A DNA stretch of 64,000 nt from Streptomyces sp. NBC_01353 (GTDB lineage Bacteria > Actinomycetota > Actinomycetes > Streptomycetales > Streptomycetaceae): assembly GCF_036237275.1 (NCBI RefSeq), contig NZ_CP108352.1, positions 2,170,001-2,234,000 on the forward strand, given 5' to 3'. Shown in pieces: positions 26,047 through 37,200 of this stretch. The stretch's first letter is position 1. Each line of letters starts with the position of its first letter. The position numbers and the translations under genes are program-made. The notes under the pieces were generated by a model that did not search any database, had not been told where the DNA came from, and worked only from the letters and a program-made list of their open reading frames with translations.

Positions 26047-26127
26047 GGTCGATTCCCCCTTGGTTGCCGTGCGATGGTCGGCGCACGGTGGTGTCCGGTC
26101 CGGTGGACCGCTCCGTCCGATCGGTGG

Positions 26128-29100
26128 TCAGCGGATCAGGCCGCAGACGCGGCCGGCTTTCTCCAGCGTCACGACGGCCGCGTCCAGATCGGCGTCGGAG
26201 TGGCTGAGGTTGACGATGGTCCGCAGCCGGGGCAGCGTCCGCGGCACGGCCGGGTAGACGATCGGCTGGACGAAGAGCCCGTCCTGCTGGCACAGCCGGG
26301 CCATCGTTCCCGCCTGCTCGGCGCCGGCGCAGATGATGGGCACCACCGGTGTCTCACTGGCCAGCGTGTCGAAGCCCAGGGCACGCAGCTGCTCGCGGTA
26401 CCGGGTCGTCTTCGTCCGCAGGTCCCGGGTGAGGGACGGGGCGGCCTCCATCACCTCGACCGCGGCCTTGGCCGCCGCGACCTGGGCGGGAGTCGCGGCC
26501 GCGGAGAACATCCAGCCCCGCGCGTTGTTCTTCAGGGCGAAGATCAGGTCGCTGGACCCGGCGACGTACCCACCCGCGCTCGGCACCGTCTTGGAGAGCG
26601 TGCCCATCTTGACGTCGACCCGTGCCGGATCGATGCCGAAGTGCTCGGTGATACCACGACCGGTGGCGCCGAGCACGCCCAGGCTGTGCGCCTCGTCGAC
26701 CATCAACGGGGCGTCGTACCGCTCGCACAGCTCCACGATGCCGGGCAGATCGGCCACGTCGCCGTCCATGCTGAACACGGCGTCGGTGACCACAAGGCGG
26801 CCCGCCTCACCCACCTTGCGCAGGGCGCGTTCCAGGTCGGCGAGGTCGTTGTGGGCGTAGGTGATGACCGACGCACCGGAGAGCCGGTACCCGTCCAGGA
26901 TGCTGGCGTGGTTGTAGACGTCGCCGATGACGACGTCGCCGGGGCCGACGAGAGCGCCGACCGTCGCCACGTTCGCCATGTAGCCGCTGGAGAAGACGAT
27001 GGCGTCCTCGGTGCCCAGGAAGCGGGCGAGCGCCAACTCCAGCTCCCGGTGCAGATGCAGAGTGCCCGCGAGGAGACGTACGCCGTGCGCGCCGGTCCCG
27101 TGCTTCTCCACGGCGCGCAGGACCTGGTCGTCGATGTAGTCGTGCCCGATGAGCCCGAGGTAGCTGTACGAAGCGAAGTTGAGGAACCAGCGGCCGTCGA
27201 ACTTGATCCGGGGGCCCGTGGCCTCCTCGATGACGGGTTCGTAGAAGTACTCGTCCTTGGCGACGATCAGGCGGTCCTCCGTCGACAGGGCGTCGATGCG
27301 CCGGTCGAGGAAGGTGCCGTGAGGGGCGTCGGCCAGCCGGCCCGGCAGGGTACGCCGCGGTACGCGCTCGGGTCCCGGGGTGGGACCAGGGGACGGCGAC
27401 GGGCTCGGGAACGGGGTACGGGTCGCGGTGGGGGCGGTGGTGGCCCGGGCGGGGGTACGGGGCGGCGACACCGGCAGGGTCGCAGCGGCGGGCGCCACGT
27501 CCCTGAAGCGGTCCCAGTCGGGGACGAAGGAGTCGGCGGTGGCCGGGGCCATGGAGGCCGACGGCCGTTCCACGACCGCGGCCGGTCGCTGCTGCGGCAC
27601 CGAACTGTGCGACGCCGGAGACGGAGGCGCCGCGGGCGTCTGCGGAGCCGGGGCTGGGGCGGGGGCCGGCGCCGGGGCTGGGGCGGGGGCCGGCGCCGGG
27701 GCCGGGGCTGGGGCGGCGGCCGAAGTGCCGCGCGGCAGTGATTCGAGGTGGGCGAGCAGGGCGCCGACGTTGGTGCGCTCGAAGAACACCATGGGGTCGA
27801 TGTCGAGCCCGTCGGCGGCCAGCGACGCCGCCAGCTCGACCGCCATCATCGAGTCGAGGCCCAGCTCCAGCAGATCGTCCTCGGCGGACACGCCATCCAG
27901 GTGCAGGACCTTCGTGAGCGCGTGGGTGAGCGACGGCCACAGCCCGGATTCCGGTGTGACAGCAGTCATGGGTGCATCCTTCGCTTTCGCGGCGGCGGAC
28001 AGGACGTAGTGCGCGGGGGGTCGGCCCAGGGCCGTACGGAGCAGGTCGATGCCGTCGTCCGCGGTGAGGGCCGGGATGCCGTGCGCGGCGGCCTTCGGGG
28101 CGATGGACTCGCCCATCCCGACGGTCCACAGACCCCAGCCGAGGCTGTACCAGGGGCGGCCTTCGGCGCGTTGGCGGGCGGCGTAGCCCTCCAAGTAGGC
28201 GTTGGCCGTGGCGTAGGCGCTCTGGCCGAGGTTCGCCCGTACGGCCGCGACGGAGGAGAACAGGGCCACGAAGCCAGGCTGTTCGTGCCCGGACACCAGG
28301 TCGGTCAGCGCGTGTGCGCCGCCGATCTTGGGCCCGAAGACGGTGTCCACCTGCTCCGGGGTCAGGCTGCGCGCCAGTCCGTCGCGCAGCACTCCGGCGG
28401 CGTGGAACACCCCGTCGTAGCGTGCGGCGCCGGCCAGGACGTCGCGAAGCGAGCGGACGTCCGCCGCCACGACCGCCAGATCGCAGCGGGCTTCGAGTCG
28501 GTCGAGGCGTTCCCGGGCCTCTCCCTGTTCCGGCACGGTCCGCCCGACCAGAGTCAGATGGGCGCAGCCCGCGTCCGCGAGGAACTCCGCGGCGCGCAGG
28601 CCGATGCCGCCCATGCCGCCGGTGATCAGGAAACGGCCGCCGTGGTATCGCACCGAGTCGGAGATGCTTGTGGGCTGCGGCAGCAGGGAGGGCTCGTACC
28701 AGGCGCCGTCGCGCCGGGCGAGTTCCGGCCGGTCCTGACCGAGCGCCTCCCACAGGACAGCGGCTTCGCCGGCTTCCGCGCCGATCGTGTGCTCGGGGCC
28801 GAGATCGACCAGCCGGACCCTGGTACGGGGATGCTCGACGCGCAGCGTGCGGCCGAGGCCCCACAGGGCGGTCATGAACGGGTCGACGACATCCCCCGCC
28901 GCCACCTCGTGTGCAACGGAGGTGACGATCAGCAGGTCGGACATCGGCGGGCGTGCCGCGAGCCGGCGCACCAGTGCGAAGACCCCCTGAAGGGCTTCCG
29001 TCACCTGCGCCTCGCCGCTCAGCCCGCGCGGTGCCACGTACACGACGTCCCGGAAGGGAGCGTCGGCCGGCAGCGTGTCGAGGCCGCTGTCGGAGAGCTG

Positions 29101-30108
29101 CGCCGGCGTCAGGTGCACACCCTGCCGGCCTGCCGGTGGACGGAGGTCGTGCGTGGACACGATCAGCACGGGCCCTGCGGCCACGGCCGGTGATCCGGGA
29201 GCGGCCTCGACCTCCCGCCAGACGACGGTCTCGATCAACGGAACCGCCGGCAGCCCCTGTTCCGGATCGGCGAGCGTCGAAGCGACCGTGGTGGCGGTCG
29301 GCGCGGCGGGCACTGGAGATGCCGCGGGCCTGGCGGCCTTGAGCGTGATGCGGTCCAGTTCCAGCAGGACCTCCCCCTGCTGATTGCAGACCGTGGCCCG
29401 TCCCCGTACCGCACCGCCCGTGCCCCCGGCCTCGCCCGGCTCGTCCCGCTCGACCAGGGCGATCACCGTGCCCGAGATCCTGCGGCGGGCCACCAGCCGA
29501 CCGACGTACCAGGGCAGACACGCCCCGGTGGCACCCCCGTCGAGCATCCCGAGCGCCTGGAAGACGCTGTCGAGCAGTGCCGGCGGTACGAAGGGAGGTG
29601 CCGACGCCGCGTCCGCATCGTCCCCGGCCCGGAGCATCAGCAGCATCCGGCCCGATCCCCGGTGCGCCGACCGGATCACCTGGTACGCCGGCCCGTACGC
29701 GATCCCGCTCGCCTCGCGCCACGCGGCCACGTCCGACAGCGGCACGTGCTCCGTGCAGCCGGTCCGCAGCGCGGCCACATCGACGTAGCGGGGCGGCGGC
29801 AACGGGCTGCCGGACACCCGGGCGGTGCTGTGCACGACCGGTTCGCCGTCTCCCGGCCGTACGCAACGGACCGCGCACCCGCCGTCCTCGGTCGTGTCGA
29901 TCTCGAGCTCCGCCTCGGGCCCCGCCACCAGCAGGGGCACCCGGAAGGCGACCTGCTCCAGGGTCCACCGGCAGTCGGGGCGCCGAACGTCGCAGGCGGA
30001 CAGCATGGCGTCGATCTGCGCGGCCGCGGGGAGGACCGGGATGCCTCCGATCCGATGGTGCGAGACCAGCGGATCGGTAGCGCTGAGGACCGTCCTGGCG
30101 CCACTCAT
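26128..30108 (-). CDS. PKS protein D: DH-KR-ACP with C-terminal alpha-oxoamine synthase
   Basis: Protein of 1326 aa that completes module 6, whose KS-AT part is on the previous PKS protein. Residues ~1-258 are a dehydratase (HHRIGGIPVLP with His18; Asp180 in ALLDSVFQ). Residues ~288-705 are a ketoreductase (TGGMGGIG, Ser619, Tyr632, VLRDG). Residues ~722-790 are an ACP (GLDSMM, Ser753). A run of alternating Ala-Pro at ~799-822 opens a disordered Pro/Thr linker. Residues ~935-1326 are a PLP-dependent alpha-oxoamine synthase (GTGAHGVRLLAGT, VDEAHSLG, GTLSKTVPSAGGY with Lys1173). This family condenses an acyl thioester with an amino acid with loss of CO2, so it probably releases the chain as an alpha-aminoketone. 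The ATG overlaps the AlkC-family stop (ATGA). Confidence 0.92.
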   Translation of the reverse strand: MSGARTVLSATDPLVSHHRIGGIPVLPAAAQIDAMLSACDVRRPDCRWTLEQVAFRVPLLVAGPEAELEIDTTEDGGCAVRCVRPGDGEPVVHSTARVSGSPLPPPRYVDVAALRTGCTEHVPLSDVAAWREASGIAYGPAYQVIRSAHRGSGRMLLMLRAGDDADAASAPPFVPPALLDSVFQALGMLDGGATGACLPWYVGRLVARRRISGTVIALVERDEPGEAGGTGGAVRGRATVCNQQGEVLLELDRITLKAARPAASPVPAAPTATTVASTLADPEQGLPAVPLIETVVWREVEAAPGSPAVAAGPVLIVSTHDLRPPAGRQGVHLTPAQLSDSGLDTLPADAPFRDVVYVAPRGLSGEAQVTEALQGVFALVRRLAARPPMSDLLIVTSVAHEVAAGDVVDPFMTALWGLGRTLRVEHPRTRVRLVDLGPEHTIGAEAGEAAVLWEALGQDRPELARRDGAWYEPSLLPQPTSISDSVRYHGGRFLITGGMGGIGLRAAEFLADAGCAHLTLVGRTVPEQGEARERLDRLEARCDLAVVAADVRSLRDVLAGAARYDGVFHAAGVLRDGLARSLTPEQVDTVFGPKIGGAHALTDLVSGHEQPGFVALFSSVAAVRANLGQSAYATANAYLEGYAARQRAEGRPWYSLGWGLWTVGMGESIAPKAAAHGIPALTADDGIDLLRTALGRPPAHYVLSAAAKAKDAPMTAVTPESGLWPSLTHALTKVLHLDGVSAEDDLLELGLDSMMAVELAASLAADGLDIDPMVFFERTNVGALLAHLESLPRGTSAAAPAPAPAPAPAPAPAPAPAPAPAPQTPAAPPSPASHSSVPQQRPAAVVERPSASMAPATADSFVPDWDRFRDVAPAAATLPVSPPRTPARATTAPTATRTPFPSPSPSPGPTPGPERVPRRTLPGRLADAPHGTFLDRRIDALSTEDRLIVAKDEYFYEPVIEEATGPRIKFDGRWFLNFASYSYLGLIGHDYIDDQVLRAVEKHGTGAHGVRLLAGTLHLHRELELALARFLGTEDAIVFSSGYMANVATVGALVGPGDVVIGDVYNHASILDGYRLSGASVITYAHNDLADLERALRKVGEAGRLVVTDAVFSMDGDVADLPGIVELCERYDAPLMVDEAHSLGVLGATGRGITEHFGIDPARVDVKMGTLSKTVPSAGGYVAGSSDLIFALKNNARGWMFSAAATPAQVAAAKAAVEVMEAAPSLTRDLRTKTTRYREQLRALGFDTLASETPVVPIICAGAEQAGTMARLCQQDGLFVQPIVYPAVPRTLPRLRTIVNLSHSDADLDAAVVTLEKAGRVCGLIR
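27648..27720. repeat. 24-bp tandem repeat encoding the Ala-Pro linker
   Basis: Two exact copies of a 24-bp G/C unit (begins GGGGCTGGGGCGGGGGCC) plus partial copies flank each other inside PKS protein D. On the coding strand they give the alternating Ala-Pro run between ACP and AOS. Such repeats expand and contract by slippage and make stiff interdomain tethers. Confidence 0.7.
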
Positions 30109-31226
30109 GTGTGCAGGTCGAATCGCTCGGTGGCCTGGACGAGCCCGTTCACCTGGATGTCGACGGTGTGCTCACCCGCGTAGTACTTGCGGGTCTGCAC
30201 CTCCTTGATCGCGTGGGTCTTCTCCAGCGACCGCCGCTCCCCGGGGCCGAGTTCGAGGGTGGTCAGCTTGAAGACCTTCGGGATGCTGCGCCCGTTCTTG
30301 CGCACGTGGTGCACCACGTAGTCGACCGCGATGCTGTGCGCCCGGGCGTCGGTGTTCTCGATGTCGAAGCTGATGACGAGGGTGTCCCCGATGGTCACCG
30401 ACCGGGGGGTGATGCTGAGCCGGGGTACGCGGACATGCTCGCCGCCCGTGGCCCCGAGGATGGCCAGGGCCTGCTGATCACCCTTCTTCACCAGGGTGCG
30501 CAGTCCGTGCTTGACGATCCAGTTGGTCTCAGGGGTGGGGCTCTCCTCCAGCCACCGCAGCGCGGTCGCGAGCGCGAGATCGGGGGCGTCCTTGGAGATG
30601 TCGTTGAGGTTGTTGGCGACGGACTTGCGCACATACTCCGAGGAGTCGCTGCGCAGTGGTTCGAGGATCTCCAGGACAGGCCGGGGGTCCTTGACGAACA
30701 TCGTCAGAGTCCGGGCCCAGGGCAGGCGGGAGCGGATTCCCTCGCTCGCCAGGCGCCGCACGTTGTGGCTCGGGCTCTGTGCCCACCGGGCGACGCGCTC
30801 CATCGTCGGCGCGTAGTGCTGTTCGAGGTAGGGCCGGATCGCGTACTCGCCCGTGTGCCGCCTGGTGATCTCCTCGATGGCGTCCAGCGACAGGTCGGGG
30901 TGGTCGAGCCCGTACTCCTCGACGAATCGCGCTACGGGCATGAGGAACCAGCTGGAGTTGAACATGCCCTCCCCCTCGGCGAGTTCGTCGCCGAGGATGG
31001 TGAGCAGGATCGGTACGGCGTCGGCGTAGTCGGCGGGCAGGCGGGTCCGCAGGCCCTCGGCCAGGACGAGGACGCGGTCCTTCAGCTCTTTGCCGGGAAT
31101 GCGCGACTCGGTCTCGGTCGCGTAGCTCTCCACGTCGAACTCGGGGTGGACGGCTCGGATCCTGTCGCCGATCAGGCGGGCCGCATCACCGTTGAAGTGT
31201 CGCTTGAGTCCGTATTCGCTAGCCAT
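30105..31226 (-). CDS. AlkC-family DNA alkylation-repair glycosylase with Ig-like domain
   Basis: Protein of 373 aa. Residues ~1-265 are alpha-helical HEAT-like repeats with AlkC-family wording: GLKRHFN at the start, FDVESY, ELKDRVLVLAEGL, DSSEYVRKSVANNLND and NWIVKHGLRTLVKKGD. Residues ~275-373 are beta-rich (LSITPRSVTIGDTLVISFDI ... RFDLHT), matching the C-terminal Ig-like domain of the AlkC subgroup that grips DNA. AlkC enzymes excise cationic alkylated bases without base flipping. The ATG overlaps the end of PKS protein C by 8 bp and its stop overlaps PKS protein D by 4 bp. AlkD homologues serve as self-resistance in yatakemycin-type clusters, so this is probably a resistance gene to a DNA-alkylating product. 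Confidence 0.85.
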   Translation of the reverse strand: MASEYGLKRHFNGDAARLIGDRIRAVHPEFDVESYATETESRIPGKELKDRVLVLAEGLRTRLPADYADAVPILLTILGDELAEGEGMFNSSWFLMPVARFVEEYGLDHPDLSLDAIEEITRRHTGEYAIRPYLEQHYAPTMERVARWAQSPSHNVRRLASEGIRSRLPWARTLTMFVKDPRPVLEILEPLRSDSSEYVRKSVANNLNDISKDAPDLALATALRWLEESPTPETNWIVKHGLRTLVKKGDQQALAILGATGGEHVRVPRLSITPRSVTIGDTLVISFDIENTDARAHSIAVDYVVHHVRKNGRSIPKVFKLTTLELGPGERRSLEKTHAIKEVQTRKYYAGEHTVDIQVNGLVQATERFDLHT

Positions 31227-34200
31227 GGTTCTGGTGCCTCTTCGTCTCGGTCTTCTGGTTCGACGTGGTGTCGTGCGGGCTGGAGGAGATCCAGAACCGC
31301 TGTCGGTGGAAGGGGTAGGTGGGGATGGTGGTGGTGCGCCGGCCCTTGCCCTGATGCAGACCGGCCCAGTCCAGATCGGCAGGGGTCTGGTTGACATACG
31401 CGGTCACCGCCGCGTGCAACTCGACCTGATCGGTCCGATCTCGCCGCAGGGTGCTGAGCCATGCCGGCTGTGTCTCGCCCCACGACGCCTTGGCGAGCGA
31501 GGTCAGCTGGGGGTGCGAGCCGATCTCCCACACCGATCCCGCACCGATCTCTCCGAGCACGGCCACGGCCTGGGTGAAGCGCACGGGCTCACGGATCGCT
31601 CGACCCCAGTAGCCCGGGTCGGCAGCCGTCTGGGCGGAATGCCAGTCGCCGGTCACGGTCGACGCGAACGGAATCACCGGAGCCGACAGTGCCGTACCGG
31701 CCACCGCCTCGACGAAGGGCGCGACCGCACCCTGCATCGCCGCCGAATGGAAGGCATGACTGACCGTCAGCGGCTGCGACCGAAGTCCGGAGTCCCGACA
31801 GAACCGGGTGACGGCATCGGCCGGACCGGTAATCGTCACGACACGGGGCGCGTTGAACGCGGCGATCTCCACCCCCGGATGGGCCGTGATCGCAGCAAGG
31901 ACTGCCTCGGCATCCGCATGAACCACCGCCATCGCACCCTGACCGGGCTGCGACTCCATCAACCGGCCACGAATCGCCGTCAGACGCAGCAGATCCGCCA
32001 GCCCCAGCACACCGGCCGCCCAAGCGGCCGACAGCTCACCCAGACTGTGACCCACCACAGCATCCGGGCGAACGCCCACCGACTCCAGCCAGCGCACCAG
32101 GCCCACCTGGACACTCACGATGGCCGGCTGCGCATACCCCGTCCGATCCAGCCGACCCGGCACATCACCGAACAGCAGATCCAGCAACGGCACATCCACA
32201 TGCCCCGCCAACAGCTCGGCACACTCGTCCAACGCAGCCCGGAACACCGGCTCCACCGCATACAAACCACGGCCCATACCCAGATACTGCGAACCCTGCC
32301 CCGTGAACATGAAGGCGGTCGGCGCGGGGGTACCACCCCGCCGGGACACAGAGCCCTGACCTGCGGCAACATCCCTCAAACCAGTAGCCAGTTCACGAGC
32401 GTCGCTGCCATGCACGACGGCACGCAGGCGGTGGGCGGCTCGGCCGGTGTTCGCCGTGAAGGCGAAGTCGCCCAACTCTTGGTCGGATGTGTCGGCCAGG
32501 GCTTCGGAGTAGGCGTCGGCGAGGGCTCGCAGTGCCGTCTCGTCCGCCGCACTCACCCGCACGACATACGAGTCCTGCGCCGGCGTCCCCCGCTCCGGCA
32601 GTACGGGCGGTTCCTCCACGATCACATGAGCATTCACCCCACCCATGCCGAACGCACTCACCGCAGCACGCCGAGGCTCCACACCCCGAGGCCACACCTG
32701 CGCACGATCCGCCAGATAGAACGGCGTCTCCTCAAACCGAATGTGATCATTCGGCCGCACCACATGCAACGACGGCGGAACCACCCCATGCTCCAACGCC
32801 AACAGGACCTTCACCAGCCCCGCCAACCCCGCCGCCGGCTCCAAATGACCGACATTCCCCTTCAACGAACCAATCGCACAAAACTGCGACCTGCCGGTGA
32901 GCCCACGCCACGCCCGCGTCAGACCCTCAACCTCAATCGGATCACCCAAAGACGTCCCCGTCCCATGAGCCTCCACCAACCCAATCGACTCAACCGACAC
33001 CCCCGCATCACCCAACGCCGCCGTGATGACAGCCGCTTGGGCGCGCGGGCTGGGTGCGGAGTAGCGGGTGGTGCGTCCGCCGTGGTTGACGGCGGCTCCC
33101 TTGATCACACCCCGGATCCGATCACCGTCCCGCCGGGCGTCGTCGTACCGCCGCAACACCACGGCCACGGCTCCCTCTCCCGGGACGAAGCCGTCGGCGG
33201 TGCTGTCGAAGGCCCGGCTGCGGTGCCGGGGCGACAGGGCCATCAGGTCCCCCATCGACCGGAAGTACTCCGGGCTGATGCCGGCGTGCACGGCCCCGAT
33301 GACCGCCGTGTCGATGTCACCGGTGCGCAGGTGCTGCAGCGCCGAGTGGATGGCGACCAGGGACGACGAGCAGAGGGTGTTGACCAGGCCGCTGGGGCCG
33401 TGCCAGTCCATCAGGTACGACAGCCGGTTCGCGATCATCGCCTCGAGACCGAGGCCACGCCCTTCGGGTACGCCGTAGCGCACCCGCTCCTCGTGGTAGT
33501 GGTCGTGGCTGTACGCGATCCACAGACCGGTGTTGCCGCCGTCGGCCCGCCTGCCGATCCGGCCGCCGTCCTCCAGGGCCTCCCAGATCGTCTCGTACAC
33601 GATCCGCGCCTGCGGATCGATCAGGGGAGCTTCGCGGGCCGAGATCCGGAAGGGGGCCGGGTCGAACTCGTCCACGCGGTCGAGGAACGAAGCGTACGGA
33701 ACCGGCCCGGCCACCTTGTCCCAACGGCCCTCGGGCAACGGGCGGACCGTGTCCCGTCCTTCGGCGAGCAGCTCGGCGAAGGCGGTCAGATTCTTCGCGG
33801 TGGGCAACCTGACCGCCGCACCCACGACGGCGATGTCACGCGGTCGTGATGCCGGGGCGGCTGAAGCCTCCTGGGGTTCGGTCTCGGGCCTTCGTGACGT
33901 GACGGTTGTCCGCGCCACGGGTGCGGGTTCCTCCGCCACAGCCGGGGCGACCTCCAAGGCCTGTTCGGCCGGGGCCGCCAGCGTGTCGACGAGCTCCGGT
34001 GCCTCGTCCACCAGGAAGTCGGCGAACTGCCGAGGGGTCGGGTACTCGAAGAACACCGTCGGGTAGAGGGACAGTCCGTACTCCTGAGAGATGCGCTCGC
34101 TCAGCGTCACCAGACCCACCGAGTCGAACCCGGCGGACAGGAACTCCGTATCGGTGTGCTCCTCGGAGGTGCCCGTCAACGCAAGGAACCAGGTGAGCGC

Positions 34201-37200
34201 CCGTGCCGACCGTGAGGCGGGGGCCGTCGGGGCCGCGGGACGAGGTGGTGTCGGTGCGGGCGAAGTCGGCTCCTGCGGCAGCGCGGCGACGGCCTCGGAC
34301 GGCGCTACAGGCACGACCGGCGCGGGCGTCACTACCGGCGCAACCGCCGCAACAGGCACCACTGCCGGCGTCTCCCCCGCCCGGAACGCCTGGACGGGAA
34401 CCCGCTTCGACGCCATGTCGCCGAAGACCAGCAGCGGCGTCCCCGCCTCATCGGTCACGGTCTGGGTCACCCGGCAGGCTTCGTCGTTCCAGAACGCGAT
34501 CTCCGTCCGCACGTAGGCGGCGGCGTCCAGCGGCCCGAGGACGTCCAGCCGGCCCACCGAGAGCGGGATGAAGGCGGACGCGTCCGCCGCGCCGAACACC
34601 GGGTTGGCCGGGTCGATCGCCGCGACGGTCACGCTGTCCAGGAGCCCGGGGAACAGCTGCACGCCGGGCGGGTTCATCTCCCGCTGCCGGGCGCCTTCGA
34701 TACGGGCGAGGGTGCCGCCGTCCGGCAGGCTCGCGACCCAGGAGATGTTCCGGTAGTAGCGGCCGTGGTGGTAGCCGATCCGCCGCAGCCACCGGTAGAG
34801 GCCCGAACCCGCATGCACGGCGGAGCCGGCGCAGTCGGCCAGCAGTGCGGTCAGAGGTACGCGAAGCGGCGGCTCGTGCGAGGGCCCGCCGGCGAGTCGG
34901 CCGGTGACGAAGAGTTCCCCGCTCTCGGGGTCCTCCACCCTGAACCGGTTCTCCGCGTCGACCCGGCCGACGACCCGGTGGGCGCCGGACGGGATGAGCG
35001 GGCGGTGGAAGAGGATGTCCCGCGCCCCGTGGAAGGGTTCGCCGCGCAGTGCGGCACCTTCGCGCAGGAAGTCGAACCACGCCACGCCCGGGAGCATGAG
35101 CGTGCGGTACACCGCGTGCTGGGCGATGGGTGCCTCGGCAGGACCGAACACACGGGAGAACGTGTATCCGGCCGTCCCCTCGTCCGACACCAGCTCCGCG
35201 GGCGCCCCGGGCTCGGCCGAACGCAGGGGCTCGGCCAGGTTGAGGGCGCGGCCGCGCGGTTGGGCGGCGGGCAGCAGGCGCTTGCTCCACGAGGTGCCCG
35301 TGGCCTGCTGGAACGCCGCCCAGTCGATGTCCTGCCCCGCTTGGAAGAGCTCGGCGGCGATCGCGGCGAGCACCACGGCGACCTCCCGCTCGTCGCGGGC
35401 TTCGGCCAGCCGTGCGCCGACGTCGTGACCGTCGGCACCGCCGTGGTCCCGCACGTCCTGCGCGGGCTCGCTGTCGCTCCGCAGGACGTCGGCCAGCGCC
35501 TGCTCCAGCGGGACGCGTCCTCGTACGAAGTCCCCGACCGCCCCCCAACCCGGAGGCAGGACCACCGCGCCTTCGGGCAGCCCCAGGTCGCGCAGCGCGA
35601 TCGCGAGGGCGACGCCGGACGAGATCCGCAGCAACTCGCCCGAGAACGTGGCCAGTTGGGTGCCGGTGGCCGTTTCGAACAGGCCGACGACCTCGTGAAC
35701 GGCCGGCGTGGAGCGGTCGAGGGCCGTCAGCCACGCGGGCGGGGCCGCAGCCGCCTCGGGACGTACGGACACGGCGGTACGGGCGCTGCCGACGCTGCCG
35801 GTCTCCGGTGCGCCGGCCCGCAGGAGCCATGTGCGCAGGGCGGTGGCCAGTTGATCCGCGTTCGCCCCGACGACGGCCAGCCGCTCGGTACGGTGCGGCC
35901 GGGCCAGGCGGGCCGTGGCGCACACGTCGCCGAGCTCGCCGTGCCCGTCCGCCAGGGTCGGCAGGAACTCCAGCCACTGGGCGACCAGTTCCCTCAGCGC
36001 GTACGGGCTGTCGGCGGACAGCGGCAGCACATGGACCGGCCACGGCTGCCCGCCGGCCCCCGTCGGCCCGGCAAGGGCGCCGTCCGTGCGGGGAGCGGCC
36101 TCGGCCACCACATGGGCGTTGGTGCCACCGAAGCCGAATCCGCTCACGGCGGCCCGGCGCACCGGAGCGTCCGGCCAGGGGAGGCGGGTGTCGGGCAGGT
36201 GGAAGGGGCTGTCGGCGAGGTTGAGCCGCGGGTTGGGCGACTCCACCGCCACGGCCGGGACGACGCCCTCGCGCATCGCCACGATGATCTTCGCGAGCCC
36301 GGCAAGACCCGACGCCGAGTGCAGATGGCCGATCCGGCGCTTGATCGAGCCGAGGGCGACGGAGTTCGGGGGCACACCGTGCCGGGCGAACACCTCGGTG
36401 AGCGCCCGCACTTCGATCGGGTCGCCGATGGCGGTGCCGGTGCCATGTGCCTCGACGTACTGGACGGTCGCCGGGTCGATGGTCTTGTACGCCCTGCCCA
36501 GCAGGTCGATCTGGGCTTCCAGGTTCGGTGTGGTGACACCCATGGTGCGGCCGTCGTTGTTGACCGCGACCCCGCTGATGGCTCCGAGTATCAGGTCGCC
36601 GTCGGCCAGCGCCGCCGGCATCGGCTTCAGCACCAGGGCGGCGGCTCCCTCCCCGGGCACATAGCCGTTGGCCCTGCTGTCGAAGGTGTGGCACAGCCCG
36701 TCCGGGGAGAGCGCCCCGGTGCGGGAGAGGAGTACGAACGTCAGCGGGTCGATCAGCAGGTCGACCCCGCCGACCAGGGCGAGCTCACAGGTCCCGGCCG
36801 CGAGGCTCTGGCAGGCGAGCCAGACCGCCGACAGCGAGGACGAGCAGGCGGTGTCGACCACCAGGCTCGGGCCCGCCAGGTCGAAGCGGTCGGAGAGCCA
36901 GGCCGCCATGAAGTTCTGCGACCGCCCCCACAGGGCGGCCGGCCCGGGGATTCCGACAGGGCCCTCCGAGCCGGGCGTAACCGTGCCTCGGCCCTGGTCG
37001 AATCCGTACGCGTTCATGCGCGCGGCGATGAACACGCCGGCGTCGAGCCGGCGGCGCACCCCCAGGTACCCGGAGTCCTCCAGGGCCCGTGCGCCGACCT
37101 CCAGCATCACTCGCTGCTGGGGGTCGAGGAGCACGGCGTCCTCGGCGGTCATGCCGAACGCCTCGTGGTCGAAGGAGAACGGGTCCACCAGGAAGCCGCC

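Noticed and set aside
27648-27720. The G/C tandem repeat as a CRISPR or mobile-element repeat
   Set aside because: It is an in-frame Ala-Pro linker of 24-bp units with no spacers and no terminal inverted repeats.
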